From positions 1 to 64,000 of the forward strand of contig NZ_JANZXN010000030.1 of the NCBI RefSeq assembly GCF_025629245.1: a DNA stretch of 64,000 bases, given 5' to 3'. The DNA comes from Natronobiforma cellulositropha (GTDB taxonomy: Archaea; Halobacteriota; Halobacteria; Halobacteriales; Natrialbaceae). Below are positions 42,415 through 50,969 of the stretch, piece by piece (position 1 is the first letter of the stretch; each line of letters opens with the position of its first letter). The notes beneath the pieces were generated by a model. The model saw only the letters and a list, made by a program, of their open reading frames with translations. It was not told the DNA's origin and made no database searches. The translations under genes and the position numbers were made by a program.

Positions 42415-43506
42415 ATGAGTGTATCGAGTGAGACGAGTGTCGAGGACGCCGTCATCTGCGACGCTGATTTCCACAACACGGTCGAGATCGAGACGCTCCT
42501 CGAGTACGTCGAGGACGCCCGTGTCGAACGGAAGGTCCGGACGTTCGGCGTGCCACGCCAGTCGAGTCCGTGGAGTCCGAACTACGCGCGGAAAGTCGAA
42601 GATGGGTTTCACGCACTCGGCCGGGCGAGGAACCGCGAGGAGATCGTCGAAGCGAAGGCGTCGATGTCGGTAGATACGGTGGTCGTCAACCCCAACCTGG
42701 GGTCGACACTCTCTGCCTCGCAGTGGGACGTAGTGAAGACCGAACTCGTCAGGGCGTACAATACGTTCCTGATCGAGGAACTCGCCGATCCCTCTGCGGG
42801 AATTTACGGGACGGTGTTGCTCCCGCAGTGGGACGTCGAAGAGAGCGTCCGCGAAGTCCGGCGGTGTGCCAGTCACGACGGCGTCGTCGGCGCACAGGGC
42901 TACTACACCGGCACCGTCCGTTTCGGCGAGTCCCCGTTCGACGCGTTGTTCGACGAACTGACCGCGCGGGACCTCCCGCTGGCACTGCACGGCGGCGGTT
43001 ACTCGCTGTTCGACCGGCTCCAGACGTACAACGAGGCAGTCACCTTCGAGTGGCCGTCGATGGCGATCGTAAACGTTCTGAACATGATCTTCAGCGGCGT
43101 CTTCGACGCTTATCCGACGCTGACCGTCCTCCTACAGGAAGCGGGCGTCAACTGGATCCCGTTCGTCGCGAACCGAGCCGACGAGATGTATCAGACCGGT
43201 CCCGACGACGTCCAGTTCACCGAGCGACTGTTCGAGAGAGACCAGACCTACCTCGAGCGTCTGCCCAGCGAGTACCTGTTTCGCAACTTCTACTATACGA
43301 CCCAGCCCATCGCCCTCCCGAACGAGGGACGACACGCCGAAGCGATGCTCGAGATGTGCGACGCGGAGAACACGTTCGTCTTCTCGTCGGACTGGCCACA
43401 CTCGACGACCGACCTCCCCACCTGGCTCTTCGAGAATCCGAAGGTCAGCGAGCGGATGCGCCGGAAGATCTGTCACGAGAACGCAGCGGAGGTGTTCGGA
43501 CTGTAA
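42415..43506 (+). CDS. Amidohydrolase family 2 protein (ACMSD-like)
   Basis: The 363-residue protein is a metal-dependent TIM-barrel hydrolase or decarboxylase. It has ICDADFHNTVEIE at the N-terminus (D-x-D-x-H in place of the usual H-x-H), LPLALHGGGYS with a ligand His, and a C-terminal Asp in FVFSSDWPHSTTDLP. Similar proteins include ACMSD and 6-methylsalicylate decarboxylases. The ATG at 42415 lies directly after the shared promoter; the longer frame upstream is antisense or shifted. A Rieske gene follows 2 bases after its stop. The substrate is probably the compound the importer brings in, an inference from order only. Confidence 0.85.
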   Translation: MSVSSETSVEDAVICDADFHNTVEIETLLEYVEDARVERKVRTFGVPRQSSPWSPNYARKVEDGFHALGRARNREEIVEAKASMSVDTVVVNPNLGSTLSASQWDVVKTELVRAYNTFLIEELADPSAGIYGTVLLPQWDVEESVREVRRCASHDGVVGAQGYYTGTVRFGESPFDALFDELTARDLPLALHGGGYSLFDRLQTYNEAVTFEWPSMAIVNVLNMIFSGVFDAYPTLTVLLQEAGVNWIPFVANRADEMYQTGPDDVQFTERLFERDQTYLERLPSEYLFRNFYYTTQPIALPNEGRHAEAMLEMCDAENTFVFSSDWPHSTTDLPTWLFENPKVSERMRRKICHENAAEVFGL

Positions 43507-43508
43507 CC

Positions 43509-43847
43509 ATGCCGACTGTCGTACTCGGTTCATCCGAAGAGTTCCCCGAAGGCGAAGGAGTGCCGGTGAGCGTCGACGGAACCGAAATCGCCGTCTTCAA
43601 CCTCGGCGGAACGTTCAGAGCCATCCTGAACAACTGCCCACACAAGAACCTCCCACTCGACCCCGCCGGAAGCCACCAGCTCGGCGCCGTACTCGGCGCA
43701 GTCGACGAGGAACGCTGTACAATCCAGTGTCCGTGGCACAACCTCGAGTTCGACCTCGAGTCGGGACACAACCCCGTCCTCGACAGAGCGCTCCCGACGT
43801 TCGACGTCACGACGAACGACGCCGACGAGGTCGTTCTCGAGTACTGA
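43509..43847 (+). CDS. Rieske [2Fe-2S] ferredoxin-like protein
   Basis: The 112-residue protein has the two Rieske cluster boxes: C-x-H in ILNNCPHKNLP and C-x2-H in IQCPWHNLEFD. It resembles the small ferredoxin of ring-hydroxylating dioxygenases or a NirD-like protein. No oxygenase alpha subunit is adjacent. It starts 2 bases after the amidohydrolase stop, so the two are co-translated. It probably transfers electrons to an oxygenase, perhaps the FAD oxidoreductase at 32.8 kb, but that link is speculative. Confidence 0.88.
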   Translation: MPTVVLGSSEEFPEGEGVPVSVDGTEIAVFNLGGTFRAILNNCPHKNLPLDPAGSHQLGAVLGAVDEERCTIQCPWHNLEFDLESGHNPVLDRALPTFDVTTNDADEVVLEY

Positions 43848-43931
43848 CAGGGCAGCGGCGCTCGAGAACGGAGCCACCGGGAGGGCATCCCGGACCAGAA
43901 ACCCAATACGCCAGCCCCTCGAGCGGTCCGT

Positions 43932-44669
43932 ATGGCAAAGACGGCGATCAACCTCTACAGCGTCCGCGACCTCGACGAGCCGCTCCTCGAGATCCTCGAA
44001 CGGGTCGCAGCGGCGGGCTACGACGGCGTCCAGTTCTCCGGCGGACTCCGCGGAACGGACCCTGCCGAGGTCCGGGCGACACTCGAGGAGACCGGTCTCG
44101 AGACTACCCCCGCTCACATCGGTATCGACGTACTCGAGGAGGAACTCGAGTCGGCGTACGGCCGGTTCGGTGAGACGCTCGACTGTGGCGGGGTGGTCGT
44201 TCCCTACCTCGAGGCGGAGGCGTTCGCCACGCCGGCGGCCGTCGACGCGACGGCGGACCGACTGGCCGAGCTCGCAGAAGCGACGGCGGCGCTCGGCTGG
44301 CCGCTGCACTACCACAACCACGACCACGAGTTCGTCTCACTGGGCGAGGAGGCGGCACTCGAGCGTCTTCTGGCGCGCGTCCCGGAACTCCGTCTCGAAC
44401 TCGACGTCGGCTGGGCGCTCGTCGGCGGCTCCGATCCGGCCGCACTCATCGAGCGCTACGGCGAGCGCATCGAGGTGCTCCACACGAAGGACATGGTGAC
44501 CGACGAGCCACGCGGCTTCCGCGAAATCGGCGAGGGTGACGTCGATATGGAAGCGTGTGCGTACGCCGCGCACGAGGCGGACGTCGAGTGGCTGGTCTAC
44601 GAACACGACGAACCCGACGAACCGGCGGCATCGATCGAGACCGGGGCGGCGTATCTCGACTCGCTGTGA
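43932..44669 (+). CDS. TIM-barrel sugar phosphate isomerase/epimerase
   Basis: The 245-residue protein has the xylose-isomerase-like fold: it starts MAKTAINLYSVRDL, and has ITERVAAAGYDGVQFSG-like phrasing (ILERVAAAGYDGVQFSGG). The metal-site residues lie in PLHYHNHDHEF, LELDVGWALV, VLHTKDM, and WLVYEHDEP. It differs clearly from the homologue at 29.2 kb. The gene stands alone, with the alcohol dehydrogenase convergent from the other side. Its substrate is unknown. Confidence 0.85.
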   Translation: MAKTAINLYSVRDLDEPLLEILERVAAAGYDGVQFSGGLRGTDPAEVRATLEETGLETTPAHIGIDVLEEELESAYGRFGETLDCGGVVVPYLEAEAFATPAAVDATADRLAELAEATAALGWPLHYHNHDHEFVSLGEEAALERLLARVPELRLELDVGWALVGGSDPAALIERYGERIEVLHTKDMVTDEPRGFREIGEGDVDMEACAYAAHEADVEWLVYEHDEPDEPAASIETGAAYLDSL

Positions 44670-44702
44670 GACACTCGGCGAGCAGACAGCGCCGGTGGCA
44701 CG

Positions 44703-45932
44703 TCACCAGGCAGCCTCGAGTGCCGACTCGATCGCCTCGAGCGACGGCTCGAATCCCGGCGGGGCGTTCGCCAGCAGCGGGTCGTCCCGGATCGTTTCGG
44801 CGACGGCGGGAAACGCCTCGGGCGTCGGCCCGTCGACCTCGCGCAGGCGCGTCGGCAAGCCGAGTCCGTCCCTGACCGCGGCGACGGCGTCGACGACCGC
44901 TCGAGCGGTGTCGGCGTCGCTCAGGTCGGCGTCCCAGACACCGAGCGCCTGCGCCAGCAGGTTTCGCCGGCCGTCGACCTGCTCGAAGAGTACTCGGAGT
45001 ACCTGGGGGGCGGCGACGGCGTGGGCGGCCCCCTGCTGGACCTCGTAGGTCCGCGCGAGTCCGTGGCCGAAGGCGTGGATCACCGAGAGCGTGCTCGCGT
45101 CCGCCCGCGAGATGCCGTACTGGACGAGCAGGATACCCTCGAGTGCGGTCTCGAACACCGAGGGGGCGCTCGAGTCCTCGCCGATGGCCGGGAGCGCGTC
45201 GGCGAGCAGCGAGAGACCGCGCGCCGCCGTCGCGTCGGTAACCGGTGTCGCCGTGCGTGCGTAGAGCGTCTCGAGTCCCTTGTCGAAGCCGTTCATCGCC
45301 GAGGCGGCGAGGACCGACCGCGGGGTGGTGGCGAGGAGGTCTGGGTCGTAGACCACCGCCGCGGGCATGAGCTTCGGATCCGAGAGGCTCCCGCTCGTGG
45401 GCGTCTCGACGAGCCCCGAGGTGGGTGAGGCGGTCACGCCGGCAGCGATCGAGAGGTCCGCCCCGGCGAGCGTCGTCGGCACCGCGACGAGCGGGACGAG
45501 CGGACCCGCCGGAACGGTGATCGTCCCCATCTGGGCGAGTTCGGTCCCGACGACCGCAGGCGAGCGTTCGCTCGCGCCGAGCACGGAGACGAGTTTCGCG
45601 ACGTCGAGGCTGCTGCCCCCGCCGACGGCAACGAGGGCGTCGGCGCGCTCCTCACGAACGCGCTCGAGACCCCGAACCGCGGTCTCGAGGCGCTTCTCGG
45701 GCGTGGTCTCGGCGAAGACGCCGGCGAGCCGGTCACCGAGACCCGCCGTGACGGGGTCGATCACCTCGGGAGTGGTTCCCACCGTCGAGCCACAGACCAC
45801 CAGCGCGCGCTCGAGACCCGCCGCCTCGAGTTCCGCCTCGAGGGCGGCGACGCCTCCGGAGCCGAAACGAACCACGGCCGGATCGTACGCGAATCTGAAC
45901 GGGCGGGCGCGCCCGCGTGAGCCGTCGGTCAT
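44703..45932 (-). CDS. Iron-containing alcohol dehydrogenase
   Basis: The 409-residue dehydrogenase has the NAD-binding GGGSSLDVAK near residue 100 and the metal-site region with Asp in AMNGFDKGLE and His in STLSVIHAFGHGLA, then GAAHAVAAP. It starts at the ATG at 45932; the frame up to 46007 is not coding. Fe-ADH family proteins reduce aldehydes or oxidise alcohols, sometimes maleylacetate. That role would suit the neighbouring quinone/ring-cleavage operon, although it is divergent and may be unrelated. Confidence 0.88.
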   Translation of the reverse strand: MTDGSRGRARPFRFAYDPAVVRFGSGGVAALEAELEAAGLERALVVCGSTVGTTPEVIDPVTAGLGDRLAGVFAETTPEKRLETAVRGLERVREERADALVAVGGGSSLDVAKLVSVLGASERSPAVVGTELAQMGTITVPAGPLVPLVAVPTTLAGADLSIAAGVTASPTSGLVETPTSGSLSDPKLMPAAVVYDPDLLATTPRSVLAASAMNGFDKGLETLYARTATPVTDATAARGLSLLADALPAIGEDSSAPSVFETALEGILLVQYGISRADASTLSVIHAFGHGLARTYEVQQGAAHAVAAPQVLRVLFEQVDGRRNLLAQALGVWDADLSDADTARAVVDAVAAVRDGLGLPTRLREVDGPTPEAFPAVAETIRDDPLLANAPPGFEPSLEAIESALEAAW

Positions 45933-46054
45933 ACCGGGCCGTTCGTCGAGCGAGACCAAAAGCGAGCGGGCCGAGACGGTGGTGACACTCGTGCCAGCCG
46001 GTAACACTCGAGTCGACGAAGGCCTAATACGTCCGCGCCGTTAGTAGTAACACA

Positions 46055-47044
46055 GTGCAACCACATACGACGGGGGAGACGGACGGCGGACGAACCGGAG
46101 AGCACACCCCAGGGCTGCACCACGTGACCGCCATCTCGAGTGCACCCCAGGCCACCGCCGACTTCTACACCGAGGTACTCGGACTGCGACTGGTCAAGCG
46201 GACGGTCAACTTCGACGATCCGACGACCTACCACCTCTACTTCGGCGACGAGGTCGGTTCGCCCGGAACGATCCTCACGTTCTTCCCGTTCGAACGGGCG
46301 AGACCGGGGACGGTCGGCCGTGGCCAGGCGAGCGCGACCGCCTTCACCGTCCCCGAGGACTCGCTCGAGTACTGGCTCGAGCGCTTCGAGACGCTCGAGG
46401 TCGACCACGACGACCCCCACGAGCGCTTCGGGGAGACGGTCGTCCCGTTTCGCGACCACGACGGCCAACCGCTCGAACTGGTGACCGGCGAGAGCGACGT
46501 CGAACCCTGGCCAGACGGGGCCGTGGACACAGCACACGCACTCCGTGGCTTTCACGGCGTCACCCTCGACTCGCTCGAGCCCGTCGCGACCGCGACGGTC
46601 CTCGAGACGCTCGGCTACGAAGCACGCGAGAGCGAGGGCGAGCGGACGCGCTTCGTCGCGGCGGGCGACCGCGCGAGCGTCGTCGACCTGCTCGAGCGCC
46701 CCCGCGGCGAGCGGGGCACACAGGGTGCGGGAACCGTCCACCACGTCGCCTTCCGGACGGCCGACGACGAGCGCCAGCAGGCCTGGCGCGAGCGTCTCAC
46801 CGACATCGGCCTGGGAGTGACCCCACAGCGCGACCGCCAGTACTTCCGGTCGATCTACGCGCGCGAACCCGGCGGCATCCTCCTCGAGATCGCGACCGAC
46901 GGTCCCGGCTTCGACCGCGACGAGTCCGTCGACGACCTGGGGACGGCGCTGAAAGTACCGCCGGGACTCGAGGACGAGCGCGACCGACTCGCCGAGCGCC
47001 TGCCCGATCTCGAGGTCGCGACCCCCGCGGAGGTGGAGCGATGA
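46055..47044 (+). CDS. VOC-family ring-cleaving dioxygenase, MhqO-like (copy 1)
   Basis: The 329-residue protein has two VOC (vicinal oxygen chelate) modules. The first begins GLHHVTAISSAPQATADFYT with a metal His, and includes LGLRLVKRTVNFDDPTTYHL. The second has GFHGVTLDSLEP and TVHHVAFRTADD, with a Glu ligand in GGILLEIATD. This is the MhqO/catechol-dioxygenase-like class, which degrades hydroquinones. A GTG at 46055 starts it. It overlaps the esterase by 4 bases, giving an operon of three coupled genes. Confidence 0.9.
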   Translation: MQPHTTGETDGGRTGEHTPGLHHVTAISSAPQATADFYTEVLGLRLVKRTVNFDDPTTYHLYFGDEVGSPGTILTFFPFERARPGTVGRGQASATAFTVPEDSLEYWLERFETLEVDHDDPHERFGETVVPFRDHDGQPLELVTGESDVEPWPDGAVDTAHALRGFHGVTLDSLEPVATATVLETLGYEARESEGERTRFVAAGDRASVVDLLERPRGERGTQGAGTVHHVAFRTADDERQQAWRERLTDIGLGVTPQRDRQYFRSIYAREPGGILLEIATDGPGFDRDESVDDLGTALKVPPGLEDERDRLAERLPDLEVATPAEVER

Positions 47045-47715
47045 CGGCGTTCGACGGCCCACACCAGGATCAGCCACTCGTAAGTGCCGGCGCGCCGCTC
47101 GAGGTCGCCGAGGCGGCAGTCGTCCTCGTCCACGGCCGCGGGGCCAGCGCCGAGAGCATCCTCCGCCTCGCCGACGAGTTCCACCAGCACGGCGTCGCCT
47201 ACTTCGCCCCGCAGGCGGCCGGCCACACCTGGTACCCGAACTCGTTTCTCGCCCCCGTCGAGTCGAACGAACCGGGCCGTACCTCCGGGCTGGCCGCCGT
47301 CGCGAACGCCGTCGAGACGGCGATCGATTCGGGAGTCGAGCGTGATCGAATCGCCATCCTCGGCTTCTCACAGGGGGCCTGCCTCGCCAGCGAGTTCGTC
47401 GCCCGCAACCCGACGCGCTACGGCGGTCTCGTCGCCCTGAGCGGCGGTCTCATCGGCGAGACGGTCGACGCCGCAGACTACCTCGAGTCGGCCGACGGCG
47501 ACCTCGAGGGCACCCCGGCCTTCTTCGGCTGTAGCGACGTCGACCCGCACATCCCGGTCGAGCGCGTCCACGAGAGCGCCGCCGTCCTCGACGACCTGGG
47601 CGCGGACGTGACCACACGCATCTACGAGGGGATGGCTCACACCATCAACGACGACGAGATCGCGTTCGTCACCGACCTGGTCGCCGGTCTCACCGACGAG
47701 GGCGACTCGCCGTGA
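47041..47715 (+). CDS. Phospholipase/carboxylesterase, MhqD-like
   Basis: The 224-residue alpha/beta hydrolase has an HGRGASAE oxyanion region (near residue 32), the nucleophile elbow GFSQGA, Asp in GCSDVDPHIPVE and His in GMAHTIND. It matches the MhqD class of carboxylesterases, which in Bacillus accompany MhqO in quinone detoxification. It overlaps both neighbours by 4 bases (ATGA with copy 1; GTGA with copy 2), so all three are translated together. Confidence 0.92.
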   Translation: MTAFDGPHQDQPLVSAGAPLEVAEAAVVLVHGRGASAESILRLADEFHQHGVAYFAPQAAGHTWYPNSFLAPVESNEPGRTSGLAAVANAVETAIDSGVERDRIAILGFSQGACLASEFVARNPTRYGGLVALSGGLIGETVDAADYLESADGDLEGTPAFFGCSDVDPHIPVERVHESAAVLDDLGADVTTRIYEGMAHTINDDEIAFVTDLVAGLTDEGDSP

Positions 47716-48677
47716 GCGACGGCAGGGACGGACACACTCACACCGACGGCGAGCGCCCACACGTCACCGGCATCCACCACGTGACCGCCATCGCCGACGA
47801 CGCCCGCTCGAGCGACGCGTTCTACACCCAGGTACTCGGACTCAGACTCGTCAAACGCACCGTCAACCACCAGGACCGCTTCGCCGCCCACCGCTACTAC
47901 GGCGACCGCACCGCCACCCCCGGCACCCTGCTCACCCTCTTCGTCTACCCCGACCTCGACCCCGGCCGCGTCGGCAAGCCCCAGCCTGCGGCCATCGCGT
48001 TCGCAGTTCCACCCGACTCGCTCGCCTACTGGCAGCGCCGCCTCGAGTCCCACGACGTCGCCCTCGGCGAGCGGAGCGAGCGCTTCGGCGACCCGGTGCT
48101 CTCGCTCACCGACCCCAGCGGCATCACCCTCGAACTCGTCGCAACCGACACCCCACCCGTCCCCGCCGACTCACCCGACGGTCCCGTCCCCGCCGACCAC
48201 GCCATCTCCGGTCTCCAGAGCACCACCCTCCACTCGGCGAGCGTCTTCCACACCGCCGCGACGCTCGAGGTCCTCGGCTTCGAACCCCTCGACCAGGAGG
48301 GCGACCGGGTGCGTTACCGCCGCGACGGCCCGACGCCGGCCGTCGTCGACCTCCTCGACACCGACGCCCCCTACGGCCGCGACGGCATCGGCACCGTCCA
48401 CCACGTCGCCTTCCGCAGCGGTGAAACCCGGCTCGAGGCGTGGCTCGAGCGCCTGCTCGACGCCGGCGCCGACCCCTCCTACGTCACCGACCGCCACTAC
48501 TTCCGCTCGCTCTACGTCCGCGAACCCGGCGGTCTCCTCTTCGAACTCGCGACCGACGACCCCGGCATGACCGTCGACGAACCGGTATCGGACCTGGGCT
48601 CGAGGCTGGTGTTGCCGCCGGGACTCGAGGACGAGCGGGCGGTGATCGAAGCGCAGTTGCCGGACGAAAGTGTGTGA
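47712..48677 (+). CDS. VOC-family ring-cleaving dioxygenase, MhqO-like (copy 2)
   Basis: The 321-residue protein is a diverged paralogue of the first MhqO-like gene. It shares IHHVTAIADDARSSDAFYTQ, VLGLRLVKRTVNHQDRFAAH, GTVHHVAFRSGETR and the C-terminal motif REPGGLLFELATDDP. It starts at the GTG at 47712, overlapping the esterase stop. Both copies keep the VOC metal ligands (His, His, Glu), so both may be active and may differ in substrate. It ends the operon; the accessory island begins downstream. Confidence 0.9.
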   Translation: MSDGRDGHTHTDGERPHVTGIHHVTAIADDARSSDAFYTQVLGLRLVKRTVNHQDRFAAHRYYGDRTATPGTLLTLFVYPDLDPGRVGKPQPAAIAFAVPPDSLAYWQRRLESHDVALGERSERFGDPVLSLTDPSGITLELVATDTPPVPADSPDGPVPADHAISGLQSTTLHSASVFHTAATLEVLGFEPLDQEGDRVRYRRDGPTPAVVDLLDTDAPYGRDGIGTVHHVAFRSGETRLEAWLERLLDAGADPSYVTDRHYFRSLYVREPGGLLFELATDDPGMTVDEPVSDLGSRLVLPPGLEDERAVIEAQLPDESV

Positions 48678-48780
48678 GAACAGTAGAGGGAGCGGCTGCT
48701 GTCCGGTTGTATCTGGTTTTCGGTGCGTTGCAACCATCCTGCTGACGCTACCCCAAACACCGTGAGTTCCGCCCATTGAT

Positions 48781-48942
48781 CACGCACATAATGCGCGAAT
48801 CAATGAGGCTCTCTACGACCAGAAAGTCCTGTCTGAGATCGTCTTCCCGGTGATCAAGCGTACGCTCGGTGACGCCGTACGTTTGCGATCCAGATATTGA
48901 GAGTTCCATGGAGGCATCAAGATGTGGTTTTCTCCAATATGA
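48781..48942 (+). pseudogene. Broken 3' end of a DDE transposase gene
   Basis: A frame without a start reads AHNARINEALYDQKVLSEIV and then FPVIKRTLGDAVRLRSRY. This resembles the C-terminal part of haloarchaeal IS5-type transposases (HNAR-x-NE, VIKRxxGD, the usual WYREF). A TGA at 48898-48900 stands exactly where an Arg codon would be expected (RSRY-stop-EFHGGIK), and another TGA ends it at 48942. No inverted ends could be recognised. Nothing else convincing was found in the rest of 48678-49248. Confidence 0.65.
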
Positions 48943-49248
48943 TACATGCTATCGGCAGTGAGATCAACCGCAGTATGGCAATTCACCACGGCCAAATGGA
49001 ACAAAGTAATCTGTGATCTACGACATCGGTTCCTCAACGGTCGACAAGAACGTATTGACCGAGCGTCTGAGCGTCAATTCCGACCGAGTATTGGCTGCGG
49101 AAAAGATTTTTGGGATTCGACGGGAGGCGTGTAGATTACGTGCTGGGGAACAGTGGCGCGGACGTCAAAGCGATGACTGAATTGATTAGTAGCCTATTGG
49201 GGACCGAGTCAGGTTGATCGCTAAAAAACCCCATACAGTAGTCAATAA

Positions 49249-49707
49249 TCAGTCATAGTTGGGCAGTAGCTTTGTTAGGAGGAGATCAGATGCAATTAAA
49301 CAAATGACCAAAACTGAAATTACAATTAGTAGTCCTGGAAAATATGATTCTCCTGTGAAAACGAACCAAAGTTCAACTACACTAGAAATGAGAAATACAA
49401 ACCACAAGAGAGTAGCCAATATGAGGACAACGAGGGTTTGTAAACCAAGCACAGCATCTCCACTGTGATTGGGCAATTCCTCATCTTCGGCAACTTCACC
49501 TGAACTTGTGTAGGCTTCAAAATTCACCTGCGTCAAGATGTTAAACCCTACTGCGCTGGTGAAAATTGCCCCAAAGACGAGAGCTACATCAGTAGATCCT
49601 GGGTTTGGGTGGTTCCAGTAGATGTAGCAATAGTTGATTGTAGGCAGGAACGCAAAGACTACAAATTCACCTTTTAGAAGTCGTATGGTGTCGTTGACTG
49701 TTGACAT
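49249..49707 (-). CDS. Four-helix membrane protein, third gene of low-GC cassette
   Basis: The 152-residue protein (ATG at 49707) has helices at FVVFAFLPTINYCYIYW, VALVFGAIFTSAVGFNILT, a long hydrophobic span at LQTLVVLILATLLWFVFLIS, and LLIVISVLVICLIASDLLLT. A short acidic cytosolic-type loop (SGEVAEDEELPNHSGD) sits between helices 2 and 3. Its start is one base after the stop of the 311-residue gene. It is visibly AT-richer than the surrounding core. No family was recognised. It may be a membrane effector or anchor of the cassette, inferred from order and topology only. Confidence 0.72.
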   Translation of the reverse strand: MSTVNDTIRLLKGEFVVFAFLPTINYCYIYWNHPNPGSTDVALVFGAIFTSAVGFNILTQVNFEAYTSSGEVAEDEELPNHSGDAVLGLQTLVVLILATLLWFVFLISSVVELWFVFTGESYFPGLLIVISVLVICLIASDLLLTKLLPNYD

Positions 49708-49708
49708 T

Positions 49709-50644
49709 CTATAGAGTGTCCGGTGATACCCTGAGAATGTACTGTTCAATATCTGGGTCCCGGTATTCACTCATCTCTGCATCGTAATCATTATCTAAAA
49801 TGACATGGGCTTGGTCAATGATTTCATAGGTTCCCTCGCCTTTACCACAAATGTCAATGAAACCAGGAGACCAAGGGTATCGTTCAATCCTCTTGGCCTT
49901 GTCAATTGTGAGAGTACAGACTTCTTCGGCAGTCATTCCATTCGAACGGACAAAAACCGCGAATGGGTTTTTTCGGATGTAAGTGTCAATAATATCTGAG
50001 TAATCCTTACTGGTCCTACTTCCTTTTTTGACAAGTTCTGCATACATCTCATCAAAAACGCCACCATTGTCAAAATATCCAGTAGATGTTAGTGAGATTA
50101 GATGTTGTGCTTCCATAGGGTCGTTTCCCCGCCTTCTATGGTCGTCAGCGATTTCTCCTCGCCAGTCATACACGGTTCCTCGACTAAGGTTCTGAATACG
50201 TTCGGTAGCCCGAAGAGCAAGTGCATCTTCAAATACCGGTAGAAATCGCCGAGGTAATCTATCCACATATTGATCGAAAATCGAATTGATGTCACTATCT
50301 GGATTTTTCATCACTTTAGCGACCCCTCCACGGTCACCTACTGCGAATCCATCCTTCTGTTTGTGTATCTCCAAAAACAGTTCCTTGTGCTCAATTAGGA
50401 CCTCATTTGGGATATTATCTGTATCAAACACAAGGCAGTGTATTCCATCTACCTCTTTTATCGCACCATATTGCTCAGCGGGCAGGTCTCTTACGCGAAT
50501 GTCCTCGTATTCCCCATGTACTATGAGTTCCTTGAATTCCGTCTCTCTGGTAGCGATAGGTGTATATTTGGTCTCTGAATTTCCGCGAATATGTTCAATG
50601 AGAGAATCAGCAATTGCTCGAGCACCAAGCCTCACATTATCCAT
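49709..50644 (-). CDS. Protein of unknown function, second gene of low-GC cassette
   Basis: The 311-residue soluble protein contains FKELIVHGEYEDIRVRDLPA, HCLVFDTDNIPNEVLIEHKE and RIQNLSRGTVYDWRGEIADD. It also has NPFAVFVRSNGMTAEEVCTL and a C-terminal WSPGFIDICGKGEGTYEIID. No P-loop, nuclease motif or helix-turn-helix was identified. It starts 9 bases after the stop of the small first gene and is followed one base later by the membrane gene, so the three are surely one operon. Its GC content is much lower than the core. It does not match a family I know. Confidence 0.72.
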   Translation of the reverse strand: MDNVRLGARAIADSLIEHIRGNSETKYTPIATRETEFKELIVHGEYEDIRVRDLPAEQYGAIKEVDGIHCLVFDTDNIPNEVLIEHKELFLEIHKQKDGFAVGDRGGVAKVMKNPDSDINSIFDQYVDRLPRRFLPVFEDALALRATERIQNLSRGTVYDWRGEIADDHRRRGNDPMEAQHLISLTSTGYFDNGGVFDEMYAELVKKGSRTSKDYSDIIDTYIRKNPFAVFVRSNGMTAEEVCTLTIDKAKRIERYPWSPGFIDICGKGEGTYEIIDQAHVILDNDYDAEMSEYRDPDIEQYILRVSPDTL

Positions 50645-50653
50645 AGATAACTG

Positions 50654-50902
50654 CTACCTTTCTTCTCTAATTTTCCGACTGCTGAGATGAGACACAATTG
50701 CTGAAAAGTCGTCTTCGACTGGCTCTACAGATCCGTGGCCAAGGTATCCAATCTCGTCAATAGTCAGCCTTTCACCTTCACTAGAGGTGCAAATTTCCTT
50801 CGATTCAATATCTCGAATATACCCTTCTTCGGTGACTTCTACACCCAATACAGGAAGGAAGGATTCAAGCTTATTCCGATCAATGACGAGTTCAGTGGAC
50901 AT
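50654..50902 (-). CDS. Small acidic protein, first gene of low-GC cassette
   Basis: The 82-residue protein reads MSTELVIDRNKLESFLPVLG, continues with a short sequence RDIESKEICTSSEGE and ends in a charged stretch (SHLSSRKIREER). It has one Cys and no DNA-binding helix that I can see. It begins the three-gene operon; element copy B lies about 70 bases upstream. A small leading gene followed by larger partners is the layout of toxin-antitoxin or defence cassettes, but nothing in the sequence proves this. Confidence 0.65.
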   Translation of the reverse strand: MSTELVIDRNKLESFLPVLGVEVTEEGYIRDIESKEICTSSEGERLTIDEIGYLGHGSVEPVEDDFSAIVSHLSSRKIREER

Positions 50903-50969
50903 AGATAGCTGGTTTTTCCTATGTCATTCTCTGCACCTATGTGGTAAAAAAGGTACCGGTAGTACCACA

